Assembly (NCBI GenBank): GCA_032622095.1
Contig: CP136069.1
Span: 153,437,043-153,501,042 of the forward strand
Length of the DNA: 64,000 nt
Direction of reading: 5' to 3'
From: Siphonodentalium dalli
Lineage: Eukaryota; Mollusca; Scaphopoda; Gadilida; Siphonodentaliidae
The position numbers were made by a program, and so were the translations under genes. Below are positions 56,481 through 64,000 of the stretch, piece by piece. The notes under the pieces are model-generated. The model was not told where the DNA came from, ran no database searches, and saw only the letters and a program-made list of their open reading frames with translations. The stretch's first letter is position 1, and every line of letters starts with the position of its first letter.

Positions 56481-57850
56481 CAGGGTCGTAGTTGCATAAA
56501 TTACAATATATCTTATTTTTATGCTAAGATAATTGCGTGGTAATTTGTTATAGCTTGATCGGTATTGAGGTTAACACAAATCCCATATATGGAAATTCCA
56601 ATTATGGAAAGTGACTTGCGCATGCGCAAAACAGATACAATGGTCTTACTAAAAACGAAGCAATAAATGATTGATAACAACAAACACCGACCCAGTTAAA
56701 TAACGACATTAAATGGCGGTGTATTGCATGTGATTAACTAATTAAAAATTATTTCGCCTACATTTTCGATAATTATCAGGTCCGCAGTTCGATTATGAAA
56801 CGTTAAGATTATTGCTTAATTGGTATTTGTTTCAAATCAGATAGCTGCATCTCGGTAATCTTGATCAGATATATTTATAGCGTCGAAGCGAAGAAATGTT
56901 GTCCAATTCCACGTCTGAATACGCGTCTTATTCTCACTTATACCGTGTTTATATCAGTTTTATTCTATGTGTTGTTGTGTATTGTATTACTTTGATCAAG
57001 GTTGCGCTTTTGTTATTCTCACAAAAGGTAAATTTGATGCGTGTTTGATGCGTGTTTACATTTCAAAATTGCGTCTGCCATGTACAGTCTGTGACGGAAT
57101 TCCACATGTCCGAGCGCCATTGATTCCTTAATTACGAGACTAATTTATCGAATGAGGTCAAATTTTCGCGTATAACAAGACTCGTATCTTATTCTGCACC
57201 ATTCTGACGAGTGCCGACTTTCATTTCGCATTATTTTCGTTTTTATCGAAAAATAATCGTTCTCTATGGAGATTCCCATGTAAATTTTTTCAACCCAAAA
57301 AAATTCATTGTTTTGCCAATTTCAAGCTAGTTTATAGCATGGTCATGGCATAATTTGGCCTAGCGAATGCCGGTAGACGTTCCTTGAGTGTGCACAACAA
57401 ATTTTGGCTAAAATCCTGAAATTTGTCAATTTTACTTTGCGTGTGAAGAAAATATTCATTTAAACTTCCAAAATTGGTTGAAATATGCTCAACAACATTC
57501 AGTTGAATGGTGACATTATTTATAGTCTCCGACTAACTTCCACGATGAATCAAATTTGTTTTTATTGGTGACAATTATGTCGCGAGAGATAAAAATGCAA
57601 ATTTTTTAAAGAAAATGTTAAATTTTAGCTCATTTTAAGACTTTAATTGCTTGGTAATTATTGAGATTGCAGTTTCCTTATATGGCAACTCCTTATTTGG
57701 AAGTTTCTTGCGCATGCGCAGAAATGATAGAATTTTTATTAGTCCAGGTAGAGAAATTTTTGTTTCATTTATTTAATTTATGATGGCGATGTTATTTGAT
57801 CAATAATAGTCAATTTTGTGTTGATAACACGATGGTAAGATCAGTTCTGC
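56481..57850. repeat. Diverged repeat pair with NRF-1-like palindromes
   Basis: Two similar blocks, at about 56570-56700 and 57650-57830, share GGTAATT or GGTATTGAGGTT, a TATATGG-AA word, CTTGCGCATGCGCA and ATGGCG-GT. The 12 bp palindrome TGCGCATGCGCA matches the consensus bound by NRF-1-type factors. Between them the DNA is AT-rich without a gene. Confidence 0.5.
56619..56633. promoter_or_regulatory. NRF-1-like palindrome, GCGCATGCGC
   Basis: CTTGCGCATGCGCAAAA holds the core. It is in a repeat copy with a second core at about 57711-57721, so promoter function is only a possibility. Confidence 0.3.
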
Positions 57851-57997
57851 AAATATCCACCGCACCTGCGAAGTTGATTTGTATAATCGCAGATTTCAAT
57901 GATCCTTTGTTCTTGTACTAATAATAATACTATTACGCGTTGGGCGGATCTACTGGTTATCCGTAACTTTTTGATTATCTCCCCTGATCTCGTTAGG

Positions 57998-58010
57998 TGA
58001 TCACGTGACC
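57998..58010. promoter_or_regulatory. E-box palindrome upstream of the Harbinger-like exon
   Basis: GATCACGTGACC contains CACGTG at 58002-58007, about 260 bases upstream of the coding-like exon at 58269. No TATA box decides a start; a (TA)n-like word AATATATAAAAG at about 58150 could serve. Confidence 0.3.
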
Positions 58011-58268
58011 CAATACAAATGGCAGCTACCATGAAAATTAGAAGATTCATCGTTTGCGATACAAAACATAACTAAAATGGCAATTTTATTGGAGGAAAAA
58101 TATAATTTATTTTGCGAATGCAATGTAAACCTCACCGCGAGGATATGCAATATATAAAAGTGTTTATGGGTGGCTAAATCAAGCAGATATCGCCATTATT
58201 GTTGCCTGCATTGTTTAGTTTTTTGCCTTCTGGAAGTTCTGCCAAGTTCTGGCAGTTCTGCAACTCAG

Positions 58269-58419
58269 TGTACTTTAAACCCTGATATGTTTGCTCTGCT
58301 TCTTTCCATGGTGGCTAATAGAGAAGCAGGATACCAACATGAGATTATCAATATTAATCAGATAATAGCAGCCGAAAGACTGTCAATTACCTTACGGTAT
58401 TTGGCTACTGCCACTACTG
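58269..58419 (+). CDS. Possible exon of a PIF/Harbinger-type transposase-derived protein (HARBI1-like)
   Basis: A 151 bp segment lies between a plausible acceptor (TTCTGCAACTCAG, AG at 58267-58268) and a plausible donor (ACTACTG then GTACGT, GT at 58420). It encodes about 50 residues: LNPDMFALLLSMV, then a linker, then AAERLSITLRYLAT. The last stretch resembles the ERLAITLRFLATG signature near the N-terminus of Harbinger nucleases and HARBI1. The frame is open upstream to about 58170 without an ATG. The catalytic DDE residues would lie in later exons, which I did not find, so this may be a fragment. Whether it is a transposon remnant or a domesticated gene cannot be told from the sequence. 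Confidence 0.45.
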
Positions 58420-58647
58420 GTACGTACTTCTCGTAGATCGGTGTTAATTATCTTCGTCAATGATGTCATGTCACGCTTGTTAAATGGGAACTGTTAAATA
58501 TTTATCATTTCAATGTTATATGGCTAGTTTGGTGTGAATAAGGTTCAAATATAAAATCCAATAAAAAATTAGATATAATTTTATCGATAAACGTGTTTTT
58601 AGCGACTTTTAAAAATCGATTATTATTTCTTAGCTGATTTTGCTCGA

Positions 58648-58676
58648 GTCACGTGACCGCAAAACCCGTGACGTCA
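58648..58676. promoter_or_regulatory. E-box plus CRE palindromes before a small ORF
   Basis: GTCACGTGAC at 58648-58657 and TGACGTCA at 58669-58676 are both perfect palindromes, 12 bases apart. They lie about 40 bases upstream of the ATG at 58716. This arrangement is typical of animal promoters, so the downstream ORF may be a first coding exon. Confidence 0.45.
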
Positions 58677-58715
58677 AAGTGGGACTTGCCCCCGCAGACG
58701 AACTGTTTACTAAAA

Positions 58716-58907
58716 ATGTCTTCTGCACACAGCATTTCCGCGTCCGAAAGTGACTCTGATCACGAAAATGACGACGAGTTACGTGTTGCGGAGGATACTG
58801 CATCTATGGCAGATACTGAAGATGCCTTTGATGGCTTGCGTTTGAATATTGGCCCATATTTACACGAACCAGCCGACGAAGATAGTAGCAAGGACAGCGA
58901 GACTTAA
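58716..58907 (+). CDS. Small acidic ORF, possible N-terminus of a P2X7-intracellular-domain-like protein
   Basis: The first ATG of the open frame (58716, context TAAAAATGTC) begins 63 codons ending at TAA (58905-58907). The protein is serine-rich (ISASESDSDHEND) then acidic, and ends with LRLNIGPYLHEPADEDSS. The x-PY-x-x-EP pattern followed by acidic residues resembles the start of proteins that carry the intracellular domain of P2X7 receptors, a domain expanded in many invertebrate genomes; the cysteine/histidine-rich core of that domain is absent. Either the ORF continues by splicing inside its last codons or it is a stand-alone short protein. E-box and CRE sites sit just upstream. The family link is tentative. 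Confidence 0.35.
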   Translation: MSSAHSISASESDSDHENDDELRVAEDTASMADTEDAFDGLRLNIGPYLHEPADEDSSKDSET

Positions 58908-60390
58908 AATTTAAATTCACCAAGTCACAGTCACCGTGCAGTGTCAACAATCATTGAATCGATTAAATTATCAATGTCTATCATTTTTGACGACGATTGT
59001 CATGATAATTGATTGTTATTCTACAAATGAATAATCTACATCTAACTCTTAAAAACAAATTCCAAGAAGACAAGGAAAATAAAGCAACCAAATTTGAGGA
59101 CTGTATCACTACCACTGTACCACTACCACTAGTACCAGTACTCTACTGCAGTAGGCTAGTCCAAAATTGACTATATCTTTAGTATCCCGTAGATTTTCGA
59201 CTACCGGTAGACCTATCCACTCATTCACGATCAGTGTGAGTGTTAGTACTGTTACTGTCCCCAGTGTGGCAGGGAGTGTCTGTCAAAATCTGGTGGAGAA
59301 CTTGGGAGGTGTGTAACAAGTGCTAACAGCACCATCAGAGAATCGTTCGATCTACTGCGTACTAGCACTGCACATTACTCATTAGTCATTACGATGACTT
59401 CTTAAAAACAACCATTGAGTGGAACCGCCTTGAACAGTCAGTTGTTGATTCTGGAGATCGGTAACAGTAACACTGAATATCTGAATGATTTATAATTATA
59501 TTAAATATGGATTCTAAGTTCTAGACGCATCGTACCAGTGTCGTTGGATTATCAATGGATAGGATTCTGAACATTGCCGGAGTAGAAATTGAGTACACCT
59601 GAAGTCGAACAGAACAGATGTCATATCAACTTTCACGTTGCATTATATATATTGTGACCATATAAATGATATACAACTATAGTGACTTCTTCATTATTTC
59701 ACTATCCGATACCATGGTCGTTTCATACCATATTTTTTGGTTACTTTTTTTAATTCGTACTTTGCAGAAAATCATTTATTTGTTTCCTTATGGGGTGACA
59801 TACATGTACATGTACATGTATAGTGATATGGTATCATTGGTATGAAAAGACGAATTGATTTCCAACATGGTGCAAAACGACCAAACAATAAGGTACGAAA
59901 CTACAAACAATATGGTGCGAAACTACAAAAAATATGGTACGAAACGAAACGATCCAAAATGTCGTGAACCCATTTATATCTCCTCTGCAAGGGGAACAAC
60001 CAGACACTGACCCTTTAGACTATCAGCATCTAACATCATCAGACTCCACCAAAGTGCCTACTCTTGTGTGCCAAATATTTGTCCCTGTATGTTTATTAAT
60101 TTTATGAGAAAAATCCACCCTGCACGATGCTTAAGCCTTATTACCATACATGTAGATCTGCACATTTAAAAAAAATTATGGCTCTGTTCTAAATTTAAAT
60201 AACAAATGCTATACAAATAGTTTAATTACAAATACTAGTACAAGAGACTGGATTTTTCATTTGAGATGTTGCGCACACGGGGCATGTACGTAGACAACGA
60301 TGGTTACATTTCCCCATCCATATATCAATTTTAAGCATGTCAATTGCGAAAACTTGCTTTATAATCAAGTCTAGACACAACAATAATTGT
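58908..60390. other. Non-coding stretch with a small minisatellite
   Basis: TACATGTACATGTACATGTA at about 59801 is a palindrome. Between about 59885 and 59960 AATATGGTACGAAACTACAA recurs with a ~22 bp period (three to four copies). GGTCGTTTCATACCATATTT near 59712 is its rough inverse. A cysteine-rich 60-residue minus frame (60222-60404) could not be supported as a gene. Confidence 0.45.
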
Positions 60391-60394
60391 TTAA

Positions 60395-60780
60395 CGGTAC
60401 TCAATCCGATCAGATGCTCCTAAATTACTATTTCTTTGGCTTCGGGGGGTAACAAATATTGATTCGAGTCGAGGAACCTACTCATCAACACTCTGAGTGA
60501 TCTACAGATGTCAATTTTTGAAGTTTATTATTTCTATTGTTTGTGGCCCAAAAACACGCCGTCAAAAAGGTGGTCTTGGTCAAAATTGTGGATGAAGATG
60601 GATAACTCTAAAATCAAGTTATTATTACCACTTGATTTTAGAATTATCCATCTTCATCCGCAATATTCCACCCTGCAGTTGTATTTGGCACACAAGATTA
60701 TACCGGTAGCTGTAAACAGTAAAGTCTGAACAGTAGAGTCTAAAGGCTTTATACCGAATCACAAACACCGATTTAATATC
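60395..60780 (+). mobile_element. AGGTACTCAATC-family MITE, right end missing
   Basis: TTAA at 60391-60394 is followed by CGGTACTCAATCCGAT, then GGCTTCGGGGG and GATTCGAGTCGAGGAA as in the complete copy at 62557. The right inverted end was not found, so the extent is approximate. It contains a strong hairpin at 60591-60658. Confidence 0.65.
60591..60658. repeat. 28 bp-arm hairpin with 12-base loop
   Basis: GATGAAGATGGATAACTC and TAAAATCAAG (60591-60618) are inverted at 60631-60658 with one mismatch; the loop is TTATTATTACCA. The complete relative at 62.7 kb has only one of the two arms, so the hairpin arose by inverted duplication inside this copy. Confidence 0.85.
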
Positions 60781-60894
60781 AGTTTGTGATCAGCATTTGA
60801 AGATGGATTTATATCTATAGCTTCCTAAATATGTTTTCTATAATTCCAGGGTATAAAATAATAAAATCGAGTCAAAGACACATGTCAGGAAATG

Positions 60895-61300
60895 CTTATA
60901 TCAATTATCGATATTCATACCCCCTTTTAAAAAAAGGGGGGTATACTGTTTTGCACCTGTCTGTCCATCCGTCTGATGTCTGTTCAGGGCATAACTTGAA
61001 CAGTAGTGCTAATAACTGCTTGGATCTCAATGAAATTTGGTATACATGTAGATGTTCACCACTATGAGGGCATTCAATTTCTTATATAATGTGATTATCA
61101 ATTGGGACATATTTTTCGTTACTATTTTTACAACAAACCGTCATGGTCATAAAACTTTCAGGCGATCTCAGATAGAGTTCTCCCACTTGCTACACTCCAA
61201 ACATTTTTTGCGAGCTGTAAAATGTCCCAAATTAGTTGTACATGTGTATGTATCTAATATACCAGAAAATATAAAATAAAATCAATATTGTCAGATAGAA
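60895..61300 (+). repeat. Dispersed repeat of a type I associate with mollusc genomes
   Basis: It starts with the palindrome CCCCCTTTTAAAAAAAGGGG (about 60919), then GGTATACTGTTTTGCACC, CTGTCTGTCCATCCGTCTG, GGGCATAACTTGAACAG and TGAAATTTGGTATACATG. This order is familiar from intergenic repeats of molluscs and related animals; I recall it as a pattern, not from a search. Short frames inside are not genes. Confidence 0.5.
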
Positions 61301-61740
61301 GCATTTCCGGACAGGGGTTTTCAATTCATATTTATTATTTTTAATATTTCATACATATTTCAGGAAACTGCTGCATATAAAACTTGGTTTAGGGAGAGAT
61401 AGACCCATCTTTAAACTGTAATCACATTAAAAACCAAGATTATTCCTTAAATGATAATTTTGAGAGGGGGGGGAACTGATTTTCTAATCTTTCAACCCAA
61501 ATCAAATCAACACATGTCTATCAACTTATCAAGCAATATTAGTATACCGGTACATGTAAATTAGAAGGTGGCACAAGTTTGAAGTCAGAATATCTGAGTG
61601 CATTCTATTTACAACCACAGGGGTCCGGGAACTTCTTAAAAAATCGTTATCTATACCTATATTTGTGAATGTCTATTCTATATTAATTCACGATTCAAGA
61701 GGGACCTTCTAGATGACTCCAAAGGGGTCTAACGGGGGCA
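61301..61740. other. Non-coding stretch, nothing recognised
   Basis: Contains a short G-run near 61466. No repeat or gene seen. Confidence 0.4.
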
Positions 61741-61901
61741 ATTTCTTACGAGAAAGATAATCACCATAATTGTGCAGATTATAAATGTATACAGCACTTG
61801 ACGGTATTGGGGTAAGGGACAAAAAGTGGGAGGGTCAAAACAATACCACACTGCATTAACATGGGTAACGACCCTGCTAGTTACATAATATTTAGAGGAT
61901 A

Positions 61902-62045
61902 TTACTTGGTTGGTTTGATATTAGACCAAGTATCAGCCTGAGGTAACCTCATATCTCTATCAGCCTGACATCGAAGGTCGAAGGCTGATATGAGGTTACC
62001 GAGGAGGCTGAAATCAGGCCAATATATTCAAACCAACCAAGTACA
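61902..62045. mobile_element. Palindromic foldback, copy 1
   Basis: ACTTGGTTGGTTTGATATTA at the left is inverted as CAAACCAACCAAGT at the right, and GAGGTAACCTCATATC inside is answered by GATATGAGGTTACCGAGG. The centre holds CATCGAAGGTCGAAGG. Confidence 0.8.
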
Positions 62046-62218
62046 TGTAATACCCTACACGTATCTATTAATGTGTTATTTCTTATGAGAAAGATAATCA
62101 TCATAATGGTGCAGATTAGAAATGTCTACAGTGATGGTATTTGGGTCAGAGAAAAAATGGGAGCATTAACTTGGGCAACGACTGGTCACCCTGCTAGTTA
62201 TATAATAATTAGAGGACA

Positions 62219-62358
62219 TTTCTTGGTTGGTTTGATATTAGGCCTGTTATCAGCCTAAGGTAACCTCATATCACTATCAGCCTGACATCGAAGGTCGAAG
62301 GCTGAAATGAGGTTACCGAGGGCTGAAATCAGGCCTATAATATCAAACCAACCAAGTA
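62219..62358. mobile_element. Palindromic foldback, copy 2
   Basis: TTCTTGGTTGGTTTGATATT through CAGCCTAAGGTAACCTCATA is inverted as ATGAGGTTACCGAGGGCTGA through ATCAAACCAACCAAG. The arms are about 60-70 bp with small mismatches, better preserved than copy 1. Confidence 0.85.
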
Positions 62359-62556
62359 ATACCCTATCCATAACATTACTTAGTTTGCCCACAACTCTTT
62401 CAAATGAGTGACATCACAAAAAATCATTGTCTATGCATTATTTAACAGTGAAATAGAATTATGCCATGCTGTAAAGCCATATTACTCGGATCCGTGATGT
62501 CATGAACTCATATTACTCTGATTGGTGATGTCCTAAAACTATATTACTCAATTTAA

Positions 62557-63031
62557 AGGTACTCAATCCGATAAAACTCCTCTCAATTAATATTTCAATG
62601 GCTTCGGGGGTCAAAAATATTTGATTCGAGTCGAGGAAGCCACCCATCAAAGCTCAGATTTTTTAGATATCGATTTTAGAAATCTATTATTTTTCATTAT
62701 CGGGAATACTTTCTGTCCCAGAACACAGTCAAAATTGCGTTATTATTACCACTTGATTTTAGAGTTATCCATACTTGTCTGTTTGAATAGTGTTTTGGTG
62801 TACACATCTCGAGCAGATTACGAAGTTGACGGCAATTATTAGTACTCATCTCGAGAAAATAACAAATTTCAAAAATCAATATCTAATAACTCTGAGCTTT
62901 GTTTGATGGGTTCCTCGACTCAAATATTTTTTACCCTAAAAGCCAAAGAAATAGTAATATAGGACCCTCTGATCGGATTGCTGTTGTTGGAATCTGTTGA
63001 GATGGGGACCCTCTGATCGGATTGAGTACCT
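62557..63031. mobile_element. Complete TTAA-type MITE, AGGTACTCAATCCGAT ends (475 bp)
   Basis: TTAA at 62553-62556 and 63032-63035 exactly flank AGGTACTCAATCCGAT and its inverse ATCGGATTGAGTACCT. The inverted similarity continues inward for well over 100 bases (GATTCGAGTCGAGGAAGCC against TTCCTCGACTCAAATA; GATATCGATTTTAGAAATCT against TTTCAAAAATCAATATC). The 3' arm contains a ~45 bp duplication of ACCCTCTGATCGGATTG. No coding capacity. Perfect TTAA duplications fit Kolobok- or piggyBac-like mobilisation. Confidence 0.9.
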
Positions 63032-63099
63032 TTAAGGCAAATTGAAGTGATATTCACCTACGGTAAGTACACTGTACATGTACAAATGTAGTTTGATAA

Positions 63100-63250
63100 A
63101 AAGCCGTACCGGGCAAAAATTTGAATTTTTTTTGGACCGATATAGCCATCAGTAGGAAACTTCCTTCCAAGGGGTGCTGTCGTAACATACAAGTATCTAG
63201 GTGGACCCCCTCCCCAATGGGGAGACTATTTAGCCACGTCTCTGATTTCA
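63100..63250. repeat. Dispersed repeat end of the homopolymer family, without a long C-run
   Basis: GGTGGACCCCCTCCCCAATG then GGGAGACTATTTAGCCACG and TCTCTG matches GGTGGACCAACCCCC then GAGACCATCTAGCCAC at 9411-9465. Here the C-run is short and interrupted. Confidence 0.5.
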
Positions 63251-63421
63251 GTGGTCACACAATGAGCGAACAAGAGACACAGAGCTCTTTCGCAGATAAG
63301 TCGTGGCTTCCTATACTTAAACTGAGGCCACAGGGGCTTGTTAAGAAAACAAGTAAAAATATATATACAAAAACATGCGTTTGTAAAGCATTACATGTAC
63401 CGGTATACATATCAATAGAAT

Positions 63422-63733
63422 CGTGAGCTTAACGATTGGTCAACCAAAAATAACCTTAATCTCAAATATTCGAAAAAGATAATTATTCTTGGTTCTCCAC
63501 CAACAGCAGGAAATTATACCACCAATTTGTTTTGGCTGCTTGTCAAACAATACATATATCGAACTAAATTCAACCCAGACATGCTATCCGTCAAATCTTT
63601 TATAACAACCCTCAAATACAGGTATAGATGTGACAAATTCAATGCTCGTTGTAATATGAAAATTGCAGAATTTGAGAAAAACTGGTTTCAGATAGAAAGC
63701 GCTATAAATAAAAATGAAGCAAAGATTTCTTGA
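63422..63733 (+). pseudogene. LINE-like ORF2 C-terminal remnant
   Basis: A plus frame opens after a TAG near 63418 and ends at TGA near 63733, about 103 codons. It reads KKIIILGSPPTAGNY, then LFWLLVKQYIYRTK, then MLSVKSFITTLKYRYRCDKF, then KIAEFEKNWFQI. The pattern of an L-x-x-K-x-x-I-Y-R helix followed by a basic helix and F-x-x-x-W is the usual end of some LINE ORF2 proteins, downstream of the zinc knuckle. No RT motif lies before it, so it is a fragment. Its style differs from the C-termini at 35-42 kb, suggesting another LINE lineage. Confidence 0.45.
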
Positions 63734-64000
63734 TATATACTCATCAGACTCGCGGTTTTTCCGTTAAGAATTATGTTTCCGTTCTACCTCTTACTCTCTT
63801 CAATTATAATTATAGAAATTATAGTCACCCTTCAGTGAGTGTCGTGCTAAACCGAAACAAAAATAAAAATAACATGTTTTAACGTGAATTAAAACTCCAA
63901 CTCATTGCCCGATCGCCTGTTTAGAGCCACATAATGCCCGTTGATGTAAGTAAGAGTGCAAGCGTGAGCGAGTGAATGAGTGTATGCCTGAATGTATGTA
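63734..64000. other. Window end, nothing recognised
   Basis: A tetranucleotide-like stretch with GAGTG, GTATG and GAATG words lies at the right edge (about 63960-64000) and may continue outside the window. Confidence 0.4.

Larger units (their letters stand above)
61741..62370. repeat. Tandem duplication (~337 bp period), each copy ending in a long palindrome
   Basis: Copy 1 starts ATTTCTTACGAGAAAGATAA (61741), copy 2 ATTTCTTATGAGAAAGATAA (62078). Both proceed through TGCAGATTA, GGGTAACGAC or GGGCAACGAC, CCCTGCTAGTTA, and finish with a palindrome (61902-62045; 62219-62358). A 61-residue frame in copy 2 is not conserved in copy 1. Confidence 0.85.

Noticed and set aside
60222-60404. Cysteine-rich minus-strand frame suggestive of a zinc-binding peptide
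   Set aside because: The cysteines do not fit a known spacing, the frame starts inside the neighbouring MITE, and no splice sites support it.
63527-63733. Stand-alone small gene of 68 residues
   Set aside because: The frame is open further upstream without an ATG and the pattern matches a LINE ORF2 C-terminus, so it was called a remnant instead.

Overview
This window looks like AT-rich, repeat-dense nuclear DNA of an invertebrate animal. The signs are decayed non-LTR retrotransposons (endonuclease plus reverse transcriptase) with short tandem tails, many TTAA-flanked inverted-repeat elements, several unrelated satellites, long microsatellites, and one clean coding exon that ends at a consensus splice donor. 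A dispersed repeat near 60.9-61.3 kb resembles repeats I associate with molluscs and other lophotrochozoans, so a mollusc or relative is my best guess, held with moderate to low confidence. There are no operons, ribosome binding sites, CRISPR arrays or phage genes, and I found no convincing tRNA or rRNA gene.

Layout. 0-5.7 kb: a foldback element (480-1032), a TG microsatellite and a four-unit ~125 bp tandem repeat carrying nuclear-receptor-like half sites. 5.7-9.5 kb: two weak, decayed coding-like stretches, then a ~1 kb tandem duplication whose copies each carry a 60 bp minisatellite, then a ~370 bp dispersed repeat (family A). 10.5-15.2 kb: a 61-62 bp satellite in two arrays separated and followed by diverged, duplicated spacers. 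15.5-23.6 kb: TTAA-flanked inverted-repeat elements, a 35 bp minisatellite and two more family A copies; one copy is split by a 391 bp TTAA element containing two mirror-image hairpins. 23.57-24.41 kb (minus): the best host gene, a first coding exon of a single-pass membrane protein. 25.8-27.0 kb: a recurring 16 bp motif. 27.3-28.1 kb: palindromic TCTCGAGA repeats with CT tracts, present again inverted at 54.5-55.3 kb. 30.0-31.4 kb: a foldback element and a tandem duplication.

31.4-42.7 kb is a retrotransposon graveyard. One nearly full LINE ORF2 on the minus strand (32.0-35.1 kb, one in-frame stop) appears to have landed in an older plus-strand LINE. Four or five further fragments of LINE 3' ends follow. 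One, at 37.5-39.0 kb, has QADD in place of the usual F/Y-x-DD. 44.8-54.0 kb is the largest structure: a satellite of eleven full ~730-840 bp units plus a partial one, each unit holding a foldback and internal subrepeats. 55.3-59.0 kb holds CRE, E-box and NRF-1-like palindromes, a possible PIF/Harbinger-type exon and a small acidic ORF. 60.4-63.1 kb holds further TTAA-bounded and palindromic elements, and the window ends with a short LINE C-terminal remnant.

Most of the DNA is mobile or tandem. The protein-coding parts I would defend are the membrane-protein exon and the retrotransposon ORFs. All similarity calls come from reading motifs by eye; no searches were run.
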